In this document: one piece after another, positions 17,501-25,128 of the stretch
Position numbering within the stretch: the first letter of the stretch is position 1
Layout of the letters: every line of letters starts with the position of its first letter
IMG/VR virus record: IMGVR_UViG_3300008735_000002
Location: 55,016-119,015 of that record
Reading direction: 5' to 3' (one strand)
Length of the DNA stretch: 64,000 nt
Source of the DNA: a virus
Position numbers and translations under genes: made by a program
The notes under the pieces: generated by a model
The model's database searches: none
What the model was told of the DNA's origin: nothing
What the model saw: the letters and a program-made list of their open reading frames with translations, nothing else

Positions 17501-19905
17501 GCCTTTCCGATATCTTTTTTATCTATTCCGCCAACTTTCTCTATAAAGCACTTCAGGCCGTCGGCCAGCCCACCCATACCTTCTCTAATACCATCACCGG
17601 TGGATTTAGCATTCCCTTGATTGGCTCTGCCGGCGTCGTCGGTAACACCGCCCATCAGTCCGATAAGTTTATCTGTCGCCATCTTTATGAGCGCGCCCTT
17701 GGCGGCAGTAAGAGCACCTGTCAAAATCATTTTTCCAAACACAAACGCAGCCATGGCACCACCGACCATGAGGATCTTATCTCCATGCTTCTCAAAAACT
17801 GCGCTAAGAAGATCCAGTATCGCGTCTAAAAGAACTGGAGCTGCCTCTATTAGCGCTGACCCAATTCCAGAAAGCGCTTCGACTAGAGCTCCGCCAATGC
17901 CCTTCTCACCAGCATTTTTAACTGCATCTGGGTTTCTAATATAGTCTGCGATTCCCTTAATCATGTCCGCAAACTTTCCAACGATCCACGGTATCATCCC
18001 GGCGATAAACGCCCCGACCATCTCGATACCTTTGATGAGCGCGTTCTTAAGCTTCTGCATGGCTGGACCTTTTTTGCCAAAGAACTTCTCGAATTCTTTG
18101 CCCATATCTTCAGCCATGTTCTGAGGACTGTACGTCCCTTTTCCGGTCAGCGAATCCTTGAATCGTTTGAATATCCCCAAAAGACCAGTACCGGTTAGGC
18201 CGCCCTTCTCGTTAATACCCAAAAGGTCTCTCAAGTCTTTGGGATCGAACAGATCTTTAAGGCCGTCCCACACTCCTAAATCGCCCATAAGATCAGCAAA
18301 CATCTTTCCAAGCTGTTCACCGAACTGAAACACAACCTTTAAGGAATCACGAATCTGCTGGATAACTGCCTGAAATTCCTCGGAAGACGCCAGGCCTTTC
18401 ATGAACCCCTTAGCGAACGAATCAAAGAAGCCCTCGACTCCGCCGCCGCCGCCTTCTGTCATTTTCTCAATAGAGTCAGCAAGCTTAGACATCGCTTCTT
18501 CTTGCGACATAGCGTTCTCTTCAGCGTCTTCAGCTCCAGCCTCAAGATCCTCATAAGATACGCCCTGGTTTTCTGCGGCTAACGCATTCTCCATAGCGGA
18601 TACAGATAGACCCATTTGCTCAGCAAGGAGTGCCTTCTCTTGTCGAGTCATATCTTCGACTGACTTGCCAGCCTCGTGGAACGCATCACGCATCATGTCA
18701 ATTCGCTCAGCAGGATTCTCAGCGTTCATCATCTCCATAGTATCAAGCTGCATTCCGAAAGCTTGGTTCAATTGAGAAACAGAACCAGCAGCATCTTCAA
18801 AGTTGTCGAACTTGCTGATAACGCCCTGGAGGTCTTTTGCCTCTAGCCCTAATTTCGCCATATAGGTTGCAGTTGCACCAAGCTGCTTAACACTCATATT
18901 ACCGAAGTTCGCAACATCTTCAGTAAGAGCAGACATATTCGCACCGATTATCTTGCTCGAAACCCCAAACTTGTCGCCCATCTGAATTGCCATACTCGCG
19001 GTGGCGGTTAACATATCACCGACATCTTCGCCGGCGTTTTGAGCTTTTCTTGTCATTTCAGCAAGGGCTTCATTGGTCATTCCCAAGCCCTTGTTCATCG
19101 TAACCATCATCGCAGCATTTTCAGCAATGGAATCTGAAAGCATACTGAATGCAGCCCCAGCTGCTCTAGCGACTTCAGCAACAGCCTCTAGTGCTGCTGC
19201 CATCCCAGCGCTTCCCCGACCAAAAACCTCACTAACACTAAGGCCGGTCTGCGCGAGGGCACCAGTCGATGACGTAAGGTCATCAAAGCCATCCATTATG
19301 GCCTTACCCTCATTAGACGCTAACGAACCGAACTCACCCCTGAGTTTTTCCATAGCTTGAGTTAGTGCGCTAACTCCGCCGCCGCCGGTCGTCGCCATAT
19401 CCACCAAGCCGCCAAGCATCTTGAATGGCATCGAAATAATCGCTGTACCAACACTCATGAATCCACTAGCCATGGAACTTAACGTACCCACAACCATGGT
19501 TAGCGTTGCCTTGGCGCTATTGAATCCTTTGATTATTCCGCTAGCAGCCGATGCGGCAGCAACGTCTGCTGTCTTGATCTCCTTGACCATTTCGCCAAAG
19601 CTTTTGGTAGTCCCATCGGCGGCGCCCCCAGCTTCATCTATAGCGCCGGCGACGTCTCGCTGACCGTCTGCTGCGGCTTGTGCATTTGAGGCAGCATCTT
19701 GAAGACCGCTATTTATTTCGTCGAGCCTTGCGGCGACCTGGTCTAAATCTTTGCACTCTAAAGCTTTGCACAATTGTATTGCTAGCTGCGTTTGGCTGGT
19801 CAGCTTTTTCGCTTGGGCATCCATCAGCGCAGCGCGCTCATTCAGCAGTTTATTGATCTGCTGCTGGATTCCTAATTGGTTCTGTAGCTCTTTTGAGTCA
19901 GGCAT
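14533..19905 (-). CDS. Tail tape measure protein
   Basis: At 1790 residues this is the largest gene here, lying between tail-chaperone genes and baseplate genes as tape measures do. The N-terminal 110 residues are coiled-coil-like (QQQINKLLNERAALMDAQ). Residues about 110-480 are Ala/Met/Gly-rich. From about 690 to 1180 come many hydrophobic segments, probably more than ten membrane-capable helices, including an internal duplication (VGGAAFVVGLGVVGEVVSQV versus IGGSAFALGIGAVGVVVGEV). The C-terminal third holds three repeats of about 88 residues. The membrane-capable region fits a role in forming or priming a DNA channel in the host membrane. If each residue measures about 1.5 angstrom of tail, the tail could approach 250 nm, far longer than that of T4; this is a rule-of-thumb inference. 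Confidence 0.93.
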   Translation of the reverse strand: MPDSKELQNQLGIQQQINKLLNERAALMDAQAKKLTSQTQLAIQLCKALECKDLDQVAARLDEINSGLQDAASNAQAAADGQRDVAGAIDEAGGAADGTTKSFGEMVKEIKTADVAAASAASGIIKGFNSAKATLTMVVGTLSSMASGFMSVGTAIISMPFKMLGGLVDMATTGGGGVSALTQAMEKLRGEFGSLASNEGKAIMDGFDDLTSSTGALAQTGLSVSEVFGRGSAGMAAALEAVAEVARAAGAAFSMLSDSIAENAAMMVTMNKGLGMTNEALAEMTRKAQNAGEDVGDMLTATASMAIQMGDKFGVSSKIIGANMSALTEDVANFGNMSVKQLGATATYMAKLGLEAKDLQGVISKFDNFEDAAGSVSQLNQAFGMQLDTMEMMNAENPAERIDMMRDAFHEAGKSVEDMTRQEKALLAEQMGLSVSAMENALAAENQGVSYEDLEAGAEDAEENAMSQEEAMSKLADSIEKMTEGGGGGVEGFFDSFAKGFMKGLASSEEFQAVIQQIRDSLKVVFQFGEQLGKMFADLMGDLGVWDGLKDLFDPKDLRDLLGINEKGGLTGTGLLGIFKRFKDSLTGKGTYSPQNMAEDMGKEFEKFFGKKGPAMQKLKNALIKGIEMVGAFIAGMIPWIVGKFADMIKGIADYIRNPDAVKNAGEKGIGGALVEALSGIGSALIEAAPVLLDAILDLLSAVFEKHGDKILMVGGAMAAFVFGKMILTGALTAAKGALIKMATDKLIGLMGGVTDDAGRANQGNAKSTGDGIREGMGGLADGLKCFIEKVGGIDKKDIGKAAINLTLLAAAMIPAMILFAIGITLMAKILSSVPFMAVVAAVIALVGGIWATKFMVETANEMQEGQITKSIGKLLAAALMMTVGGAAFVVGLGVVGEVVSQVGFGKILAGTFGVILMAAAIFAMVPMIKAASKLNVTKKRTQNLVKAGALLVIGGSAFALGIGAVGVVVGEVGFGNIMKGLMGLVVMLLAVGATVLLIKASKPMQKAGSAIGPMLMGALFMLVGVVAFLGALWVASMIINSLDMGTIAMSMLFLLGIVLLTAAIGATALLFNLYAGMDTVGALLGALFVAVGLSVLGLAFQLFQSVYSSVDLPGVIVTMLQLTLAMLALVLLAGTSALVALMIPIMIVGGVGLIAAAAFTFVVSKTFAPALQELMSSMSGIDGKELMWIAIGMQMAMDAIIEMSISAKSLVKYLFPGMMKPIEAGFRVVKKMADAMLDSLVPALRIIADMPIGDPKLFILKINALLKVFDAVKQMGDLVYKIAMLDVLASSGGGESGAILEGAAGFINAIFGGAKELIFALVKMLSVMKEGDIAKLEAIGGVLAAIGNLIQAMQPPPGLMDAIADLAGGGFMRSGDPEGAASLMKTYGDMMGTIMGAVKEHIPPMIADILKINIGDNPEMARVKAEVIGAAVSAVAKLIEAVGSIAQMFMDRNASQQSGWFVKSGPSMGQTLSEMKPIFTSIFNMIKGNLPQIIKAVIEAVPDNIDAKAAEVKVKLVAMAMEAVAKFGESIGAIGELMPPTKTAGWFSAGKTLQESLGELMQMIARIVQAVKMHLPSLIEAVLSVKIANPDAAVKKLEVVGLAMDAVTKFADVIGSLEGSNFEGGASMAIANMMSAVKHLIYWDGYYDIGDVFEALADNTGTWDAALLTKFDLGIEALTKMVTFGEKINELSGYMAMFEGGGMAAAVTEMVAEVVASIEALNSIGEVSAAVALDNFASAIGTGDGSFTITNEPVNITLNVQVTMDANKVGKVLVDKSVMTTPLAAAGGE
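15050..15805 (-). repeat. Three tandem ~88-residue repeats inside the tape measure
   Basis: Each repeat begins near a G-F/W-F-x-SG element (GGGFMRSG, GWFVKSG, GWFSAGK). It then carries an amphipathic helix ending in a HLPSLIEAV-type element (EHIPPMIADI, GNLPQIIKAV, MHLPSLIEAV) and an Ala-rich helix (AAVSAVAKLIEAVGSI, AMEAVAKFGESIGAI, AMDAVTKFADVIGSL). Boundaries are approximate because they were set by eye from the translated protein. Confidence 0.7.
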
Positions 19906-19978
19906 CTAACAAACCACCCTGTATACCATTGCATACACTAAATATGGTAAACAGAATTCTACAAACAATAAATTGATA

Positions 19979-20227
19979 TTAGAAGGGCCAAACAAACCCT
20001 GTCTTCGCATGTAGAAGTTTTGCAGCTTTTTTCTTCGACTCTAAGACGGGAATAACATCGCTTATATTCTTCTTCGTCTCGAGAACCACATAAAGCGCTC
20101 TAGACTCTCTTAGCGTCCGCGCGAACAAATCAATCGTTTTTTCAGATCCGCTCAATTTTATTTCAGCGATTTCACCGCTGATGTATCTGGCGCAATCTTT
20201 TAGAAACTGTCTTTTAGCTGCATTCAT
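19979..20227 (-). CDS. Small hypothetical tail-region protein
   Basis: 82 residues, basic, predicted alpha/beta, with no recognised family. It ends in an aromatic FVWPF, which recalls the FFWP ending of the upstream chaperone but is too short to argue homology. I choose the ATG at 20227 because GAGGTG lies at correct spacing; a GTG at 20236 would overlap that ribosome site. It sits between the chaperone reading frames and the tape measure, where tail-assembly accessory genes usually lie. Confidence 0.6.
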   Translation of the reverse strand: MNAAKRQFLKDCARYISGEIAEIKLSGSEKTIDLFARTLRESRALYVVLETKKNISDVIPVLESKKKAAKLLHAKTGFVWPF

Positions 20228-20247
20228 TTCCAACACCTCTAAGATAA

Positions 20248-20508
20248 CTATGTGAATCTACGTAATTTTGCTGGAACTTGTGACCTATATCTTCCCATCA
20301 TCGCTCTTGCGTCAGGGGAATTTTGGTGTGCCGCGTGGGTTGATTGGTTCTTGTTAGATTTCTTTATCTCATCGTTGAGTCGCCGAATGAACCAATGTCG
20401 AATCCACACGGGGACGTTGTAGGCTTCTATATACGAGAAGCCCATATAGTACATCAGCAGAAATATCTGCTCTAAATAGAACTCTTTTGTACTATGAGTC
20501 AGGCCAAA
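20248..20508 (-). CDS. Second reading frame of tail-assembly chaperone (frameshift extension)
   Basis: This frame is open through the end of the upstream 283-residue chaperone gene and continues to 20248. Its visible sequence runs GLTHSTKEFYLEQIFLLMYY and then MGFSYIEAYNVPVWIRHWF and RRLNDEIKK, an aromatic pattern like the C-terminal part of phage tail or hub assembly chaperones. An internal ATG at 20454 has no good Shine-Dalgarno. Most of the conserved-looking sequence before it would be lost if that ATG were used. I therefore read this as the downstream half of a +1 (or -2) frameshift product made at the T7 run at 20506-20512, about 364 residues in total. Separate expression from 20454 as a 68-residue protein cannot be excluded. 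Confidence 0.62.
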   Translation of the reverse strand, partial: FGLTHSTKEFYLEQIFLLMYYMGFSYIEAYNVPVWIRHWFIRRLNDEIKKSNKNQSTHAAHQNSPDARAMMGRYRSQVPAKLRRFT

Positions 20509-21343
20509 AAAACGCCGCCCCCAGGGGCAGTCTAACCTCCGAGTGCTCTAGACATGCTGGACAATCCATCCAGGCCTTCATATCTATACCCGGCTCGTTT
20601 TTATCAATATGCTTGCGCAAAAACAACGAATCTCTTGCGGGCAGACTAGAGGCGAACATATCGAGCTTCGTGCGATCTGTCACGCCATTTACAGCGACAA
20701 TGGAGTATCTCAATCTTTGTGTTACAAGATTCTCTGAACGTTGTCCCTGCTTCTTACGGCGCTCTGACGCCGTCATAATATCTTGTTCATCAGTACCAGT
20801 AAGAAGCTTAAAACGGCACTTCGCTTTAGTCACAGGAAGCTTAACCTCAAAAATATTCGTTCCATTTGTAATTGGATCAATTTCCAACCGCTTAATCGGA
20901 AGTTCACCCAGATTAAAAGATTGCTTTGAGCGCTCACTGCATGCTGGACAATCAACCTCTACGTTATAATCAGCGCCGTAGCCTGTCACACGTAGAGCAA
21001 CCATCAGGGCATTTCTATCCCCAGCGAGCATTGAGTCTGGATCGACTCTCTTATCAATCATACACGACTTGATGAGATGACTTATTACTGTCCCTTTCTT
21101 GATTAGGGCTTTTGAAGTAAGAATATCTTCTTCTCGAGCCGTCATCGCTCGAATCTCAACAGTATTTTTTCCGGAGAGGGGGTGATCAGCATCATAACAC
21201 TTTCCACCCGACGGTAGCGGTACCGTCTCTACAGGAATTTCAAAGCCAAAATCATCTTTCATAACATTTCTGGCTGGCATGTGCTCTTTCATCGAACCAA
21301 ATATTTCACTTCGTTCGGTGGGACCACCTTTTTCAGTTGACAT
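20492..21343 (-). CDS. Tail-assembly / baseplate hub assembly chaperone (gp26/gp51-like), zero-frame product
   Basis: 283 residues. It begins with a polar leader, then VPLPSGGKCY and VEIRAMTAREEDIL, a pattern I associate with T4 gp26/gp51-type baseplate hub assembly proteins. Two CPAC knuckles (C132/C135 and C261/C264) are positioned to make a zinc ribbon. The protein ends GAAFFWPDS. It lies between tube and tape measure, where contractile phages place their tail chaperones. The end overlaps a second open frame at a run of seven T. A terminator ends the tube gene upstream, so this gene probably starts a new transcript. Confidence 0.72.
   Translation of the reverse strand: MSTEKGGPTERSEIFGSMKEHMPARNVMKDDFGFEIPVETVPLPSGGKCYDADHPLSGKNTVEIRAMTAREEDILTSKALIKKGTVISHLIKSCMIDKRVDPDSMLAGDRNALMVALRVTGYGADYNVEVDCPACSERSKQSFNLGELPIKRLEIDPITNGTNIFEVKLPVTKAKCRFKLLTGTDEQDIMTASERRKKQGQRSENLVTQRLRYSIVAVNGVTDRTKLDMFASSLPARDSLFLRKHIDKNEPGIDMKAWMDCPACLEHSEVRLPLGAAFFWPDS
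20506..20512 (-). promoter_or_regulatory. Candidate slippery site for programmed frameshifting
   Basis: On the coding strand the end of the chaperone reads GCG TTT TTT TGG CCT. Skipping one T (or moving back two) within the seven-T run moves ribosomes into the downstream frame beginning GGC CTG ACT. The zero-frame stop follows 12 bases after the run. An AGCAGA/TCTGCT stem-loop lies about 40 bases downstream, perhaps too far to matter. Tail-chaperone frameshifts are widespread in tailed phages; use of this site is inferred. Confidence 0.55.
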
Positions 21344-21417
21344 ACGTACACCTCATATTAGTTTCCAACATTATGATTATCTTAAACCGGGGAGGTGGGG
21401 TGTAAAACAAACCACAT

Positions 21418-21447
21418 AAAAAAAGAGCGCGGTAAACCGCGCTCTTT
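21418..21447 (-). terminator. Intrinsic terminator after tail tube gene
   Basis: AAAGAGCGCGG, a TTTA loop on the minus strand, then the complement CCGCGCTCTTT, followed by a T-rich tract. It lies 22 bases after the tube stop and closes the sheath-tube unit. The next 75 bases hold only a weak promoter-like pair (TTTACA and GATAAT, spacer 19), which I do not call separately. Confidence 0.84.
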
Positions 21448-21468
21448 AATAGGAAGTAAATGTAATGA

Positions 21469-21957
21469 TCAGTATTGAAGCACGCAATTATCAAAACGGA
21501 TTGACAATGCAATTTCAGCAGGGTCTTCCGAGCCGTAATCCAAATCACCGAAACCGGCTGATGTGAGGAAACAACCCTTCATATCCCAGAGTTCTACCAC
21601 GGTCCCTACGGGATCGAGAAGCTTTAACTGGCAGTCGCGCTTGTAAAAGTCAGCATAACCACCGCGACCTGATACAGACTCATAGTGGGTACGAACCCAT
21701 TCCATGACCTGCTGTGCGCCCGAAGGAGCAATAGGATCGTGTAGTGTTACTGACAGAGCGTCGAACTTCGTCTTACCTGCAATAAAGCGGGTAGAGTTAA
21801 TAAAGGGAATTTCAACCTCAGCGGTGTTCATTGTGGGACGAGCGGCCGTCTTGATCAAAAATGCGTCAATACCTTCGATTGCGAACACCCATCTGAATTT
21901 TCTTTTGGGCTCAAACTTGTTCGGCAACATATCGGTAACTGATAGTGTTTCTGGCAT
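21469..21957 (-). CDS. Tail tube protein, gp19-like
   Basis: 162 residues, equal in size to T4 gp19 (163). It has the tube fold pattern: N-terminal NKFEPKRKFRWVF, a PTMNTAEVEIPFIN strand, then LSVTLHDPIAPSGAQQVMEW and a closing DYGSEDPAEIALSIRFDNC. Subunits stack as hexameric rings inside the sheath to form the DNA channel. It comes directly after the two sheath genes and is followed by a terminator. AAGGAG precedes the ATG. Confidence 0.94.
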   Translation of the reverse strand: MPETLSVTDMLPNKFEPKRKFRWVFAIEGIDAFLIKTAARPTMNTAEVEIPFINSTRFIAGKTKFDALSVTLHDPIAPSGAQQVMEWVRTHYESVSGRGGYADFYKRDCQLKLLDPVGTVVELWDMKGCFLTSAGFGDLDYGSEDPAEIALSIRFDNCVLQY

Positions 21958-22000
21958 TTTATCTTACTCCTTGTTCTTATCTAACTATATAGTTCTTGGA

Positions 22001-25000
22001 TTAAATGTCCATACCGGCGTTAGTTACCACAAAATCTAGTGATATAAACTCGACTGAACGAACAGGCTGTAAGAAGATCTTACCTCGTACCGTGTTATTT
22101 TCCACGTCAGCCTGGGTGGTTGTGGTTGCATCAATCTGCACCTTGAATCTTTCAAGACCCTGCTGCTGCTGAATTCTACCTAATATTGGATTAACAGCAG
22201 CTGAGAATCTTGCTAGGGTAGCTTCTCTATTCGGCTCGAAGAGGAATGTGTTTCCAATCGCTCTTACCTGACGACGAATGTCGATGAGTAGTCTTCGAAC
22301 ATTAACTCGGTCCAACGCGCTCTGCGCGGCGAGTAATGTTTTCTGGCCGAATACCATAACTTCCTTAGATTGTGGGAACGCTGTGATAGGATTGATATCA
22401 GCATCATAAAGAGCGTCGAGGTTAGTCCTATTAAGCTTTACTTGACTTTCGGTAACATTCTTTAGTGCTCCTCGGGTGAAGCCAGCGGGGGCAAACCAAG
22501 GATACGCAACCTGATCATTGAGACCAAATGCCCCGAGAACCGCAACACTTGGGGGTGCAACAACAGTCTGTCCGGTTGCAACCTCTGTCATCAGTACATC
22601 AGGAAAGTACGCTGCTGCGAATGAAGAATCCAAGTTTCTACTCGTGAATGCAGTCACAGTATTTGTCACGCTAATCAGGTCGGAAGAACCAGTCACAATA
22701 TTACCTAGATTATTCTGCGCTTCAATATCCATTAGATACATCGCATCAAAGCGATCCTCAACAGTCGTAATCGCGTAATCAGTAACAGACGAATGACGGA
22801 TACCTGGAATAGCAAGAAGCTGGATATTCACGTCTGAGCGCTCTTCAAGGATGTCTAGAGCCTTACGATACGCTGCAACTGTAGGTCCATTTGTCTCGCC
22901 CTGGTTGGAATCGTCCATCTCTCTCTTGCAGGCAGTTGAAGACATTGTTGCCTTTTCTTTATCGAGGATATTCAACCCATCGAAACCGCCCTGAGCGATA
23001 AACGTATATTTCAAGAATCTTCTTGCTGAGGATAGACCGAAGTCCTTCGATACAGAAAGCAACCTTGTAGAAGACGAAGAGCTTCCGTCAATATCATTCA
23101 TCGTGCTGGCGGCCACACCCGTTCTCTTGTAGGTAGCAGCTGCCCACTGATTCGCATCAGCTTGGTCAGACGTGGTGGTAATAACCTGGATATTCTCTAA
23201 GGTAAACTTATTGTTGTTGAATCTATCAGAGTCAAGAATGGTGCCACCGCTATCAGCTGTTCCAGCATTGTCTCCGACCATCGCAGGACGATAAGTCTGG
23301 TGATAGTTGGGGAAGTACTTCGAGAATGAATCCATCTGAGCATCGTTCACTGTACTCTCATTCGGAGTTGCGACGCGCATCTTCTTTTCAAACTGAACTC
23401 CCCAGTAAAGATTACCAGCCAGTTTCTTCTTAGGTGCTTCACCCTTAGAAACGCTAGCACGGAATGGAACAGGGGGCTGCACAATACCAAGCGAAGGATA
23501 TGATCCAATTCCTACCGCGAAGTCCGCAGAGTCTACCTTGAAGATTGCAGAAGCCGATGTGACCAAGTGTTGAATTCCACGGAAACCGCATGGGAGAGCA
23601 GTCGCTGGAATCTGTCCCTTATCAAGAGCATCAACTGGATCGATTCGGATGTAGTTAGACTTATTGGGGTATGATCCCTCAACAACGAGCTTCTGTGAAC
23701 CGGCACGCTTGTCGAAATCGTAGAAAAGATAATAATCACCGATCACTCTAGCGACATACCTCTCATCTAGAGGATTAAGAGAAAGCTTGGGGAACTTCTC
23801 AATAACTTGTGGAAGGTCGTCTGTGTCGTTATAGTCACGTACAAGTAGATCGAACGTTCCAAATTTGTTGTTAATGTTGGTAGACTTGACGATATTCTCA
23901 ATAGAGATCTTAATTCTCTTATTTCCTATCGCACCATCATCAAGGCAGTGCACAGAAAATAGGTCCTTCGGCTTACCACCGAACGCTTGAGATATAACCT
24001 TCGGAGTCTTAGCAGTCCGGAAACGATCACTAAACCCTTCAAAGTCAGGGATCGTTGCAGACCCAGCTCCACGTCCTGCTGACGAAGTTACGAGGAATGC
24101 GATATCTTCATACTTTATACTCTTCCCAGCAATAGTTCCATTAACGGTGGGGTTGTAATTGTAGGACATTAGCGCCGAACCTGTCGGGACTGCCATGTTG
24201 GGGAAGATGTCGTAGTGAGCGTATAGAAGGTGACCAGCTTTCTGGGATAACGTCGGATCAGTATTTAATACGTTCGCAAAATAGTTGGGGGCAAGAGGAT
24301 CAAAAGACGCAGTTATTACTGTAGGATATGAATCAGTGTGAGTATGACCATTTAATAGAAGCACAAACTCCTGCTTTCCACCAGCGATATCAACAGCACC
24401 CAGAGTTGAACCCGCATCGTCTCCTGCCGCGGAACCGAATGATTCTCTGCAAGCGTAATTAAGAGCCGTAGGAGATCCAAGCGGAGTGTTATTACCACTG
24501 AAATTTCCGCCGCCATGAAAACCAGTTGTTGTCGCTCTTGAAGCGCTTAACGCTGGTAGTACTCCAGAAGGAGCCATAAGGACCCCTCGAAGGACGGGTT
24601 GTGATGCCTTAAGACCAGCGTTTGTGAAGAGGCCCGAACTGTTCTGTTCTGCCATACAAACCGCGAGGAACGAAGTTCTTCCCAAGCCGCCGTTCTGCGT
24701 CGCCGCTGGTGCTGTTCCAGCAAAAGCATTTTGTCCAAGGATTCCATTCGCCTTTGGCAGCTGCTGACCGACGGTGAAGCCGGCATTAGTAACAGAACCG
24801 TTTGTATTACGCTTCTTACCGTCACCGATACCAAGCGTACGCAAGTAGGTTCCAGCCTGAGCATATGTCAGCCATTGCCTCATAGCCATCGGCCCAAATT
24901 TTGTACCGTCTGTATTGCCGAATTCAGCAATAAAATCGGCAAAAGTTGCCATTGTAATCGGAACGAAAGCACGTCCCTGATCAGCCATGCCAATGACTCC

Positions 25001-25093
25001 GGCAGGTGTTCCCGAGGGTCCCACTGATGTTGGACCGGAAAGGTCTATTTCTCTGGTAGAAACGCCCGGGCTCTTAAATGTAAGTTCAGCCAT
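22001..25093 (-). CDS. Tail sheath protein, copy 1 (gp18-like)
   Basis: 1030 residues; T4 gp18 has about 660. The N-terminus begins with SPGVSTREIDLSG, followed by AGVIGMADQGRAFVPIT and FGPMAMRQWL. The C-terminal 300 residues carry the sheath core: AYPWFAPAGFTRGAL, ALYDADINPI, VFGQKTL, ALDRVNVRRLL, FLFEPNREATLARF and a final VEFISLDFVVTNAG. The extra length lies in the middle and probably forms surface domains. It contracts around the tube to drive injection. AGGAG precedes the ATG. It is clearly paralogous to the gene just upstream. Confidence 0.93.
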   Translation of the reverse strand: MAELTFKSPGVSTREIDLSGPTSVGPSGTPAGVIGMADQGRAFVPITMATFADFIAEFGNTDGTKFGPMAMRQWLTYAQAGTYLRTLGIGDGKKRNTNGSVTNAGFTVGQQLPKANGILGQNAFAGTAPAATQNGGLGRTSFLAVCMAEQNSSGLFTNAGLKASQPVLRGVLMAPSGVLPALSASRATTTGFHGGGNFSGNNTPLGSPTALNYACRESFGSAAGDDAGSTLGAVDIAGGKQEFVLLLNGHTHTDSYPTVITASFDPLAPNYFANVLNTDPTLSQKAGHLLYAHYDIFPNMAVPTGSALMSYNYNPTVNGTIAGKSIKYEDIAFLVTSSAGRGAGSATIPDFEGFSDRFRTAKTPKVISQAFGGKPKDLFSVHCLDDGAIGNKRIKISIENIVKSTNINNKFGTFDLLVRDYNDTDDLPQVIEKFPKLSLNPLDERYVARVIGDYYLFYDFDKRAGSQKLVVEGSYPNKSNYIRIDPVDALDKGQIPATALPCGFRGIQHLVTSASAIFKVDSADFAVGIGSYPSLGIVQPPVPFRASVSKGEAPKKKLAGNLYWGVQFEKKMRVATPNESTVNDAQMDSFSKYFPNYHQTYRPAMVGDNAGTADSGGTILDSDRFNNNKFTLENIQVITTTSDQADANQWAAATYKRTGVAASTMNDIDGSSSSSTRLLSVSKDFGLSSARRFLKYTFIAQGGFDGLNILDKEKATMSSTACKREMDDSNQGETNGPTVAAYRKALDILEERSDVNIQLLAIPGIRHSSVTDYAITTVEDRFDAMYLMDIEAQNNLGNIVTGSSDLISVTNTVTAFTSRNLDSSFAAAYFPDVLMTEVATGQTVVAPPSVAVLGAFGLNDQVAYPWFAPAGFTRGALKNVTESQVKLNRTNLDALYDADINPITAFPQSKEVMVFGQKTLLAAQSALDRVNVRRLLIDIRRQVRAIGNTFLFEPNREATLARFSAAVNPILGRIQQQQGLERFKVQIDATTTTQADVENNTVRGKIFLQPVRSVEFISLDFVVTNAGMDI

Positions 25094-25128
25094 TTGAAAT
25101 AATCTCCTGTATTCTTTTCCTAACTATA

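Noticed and set aside
15020-18015. Long open frames on the plus strand opposite the tape measure (for example 15020-15496 and 17105-17620)
   Set aside because: They mirror a biased Ala/Gly/Met-rich gene, show no ribosome sites or protein patterns, and lie wholly inside a certain minus-strand gene.
20248-20454. Independent 68-residue gene starting at 20454
   Set aside because: No ribosome site at correct spacing, and the frame is open and protein-like well upstream of this ATG; kept instead as the frameshift extension.
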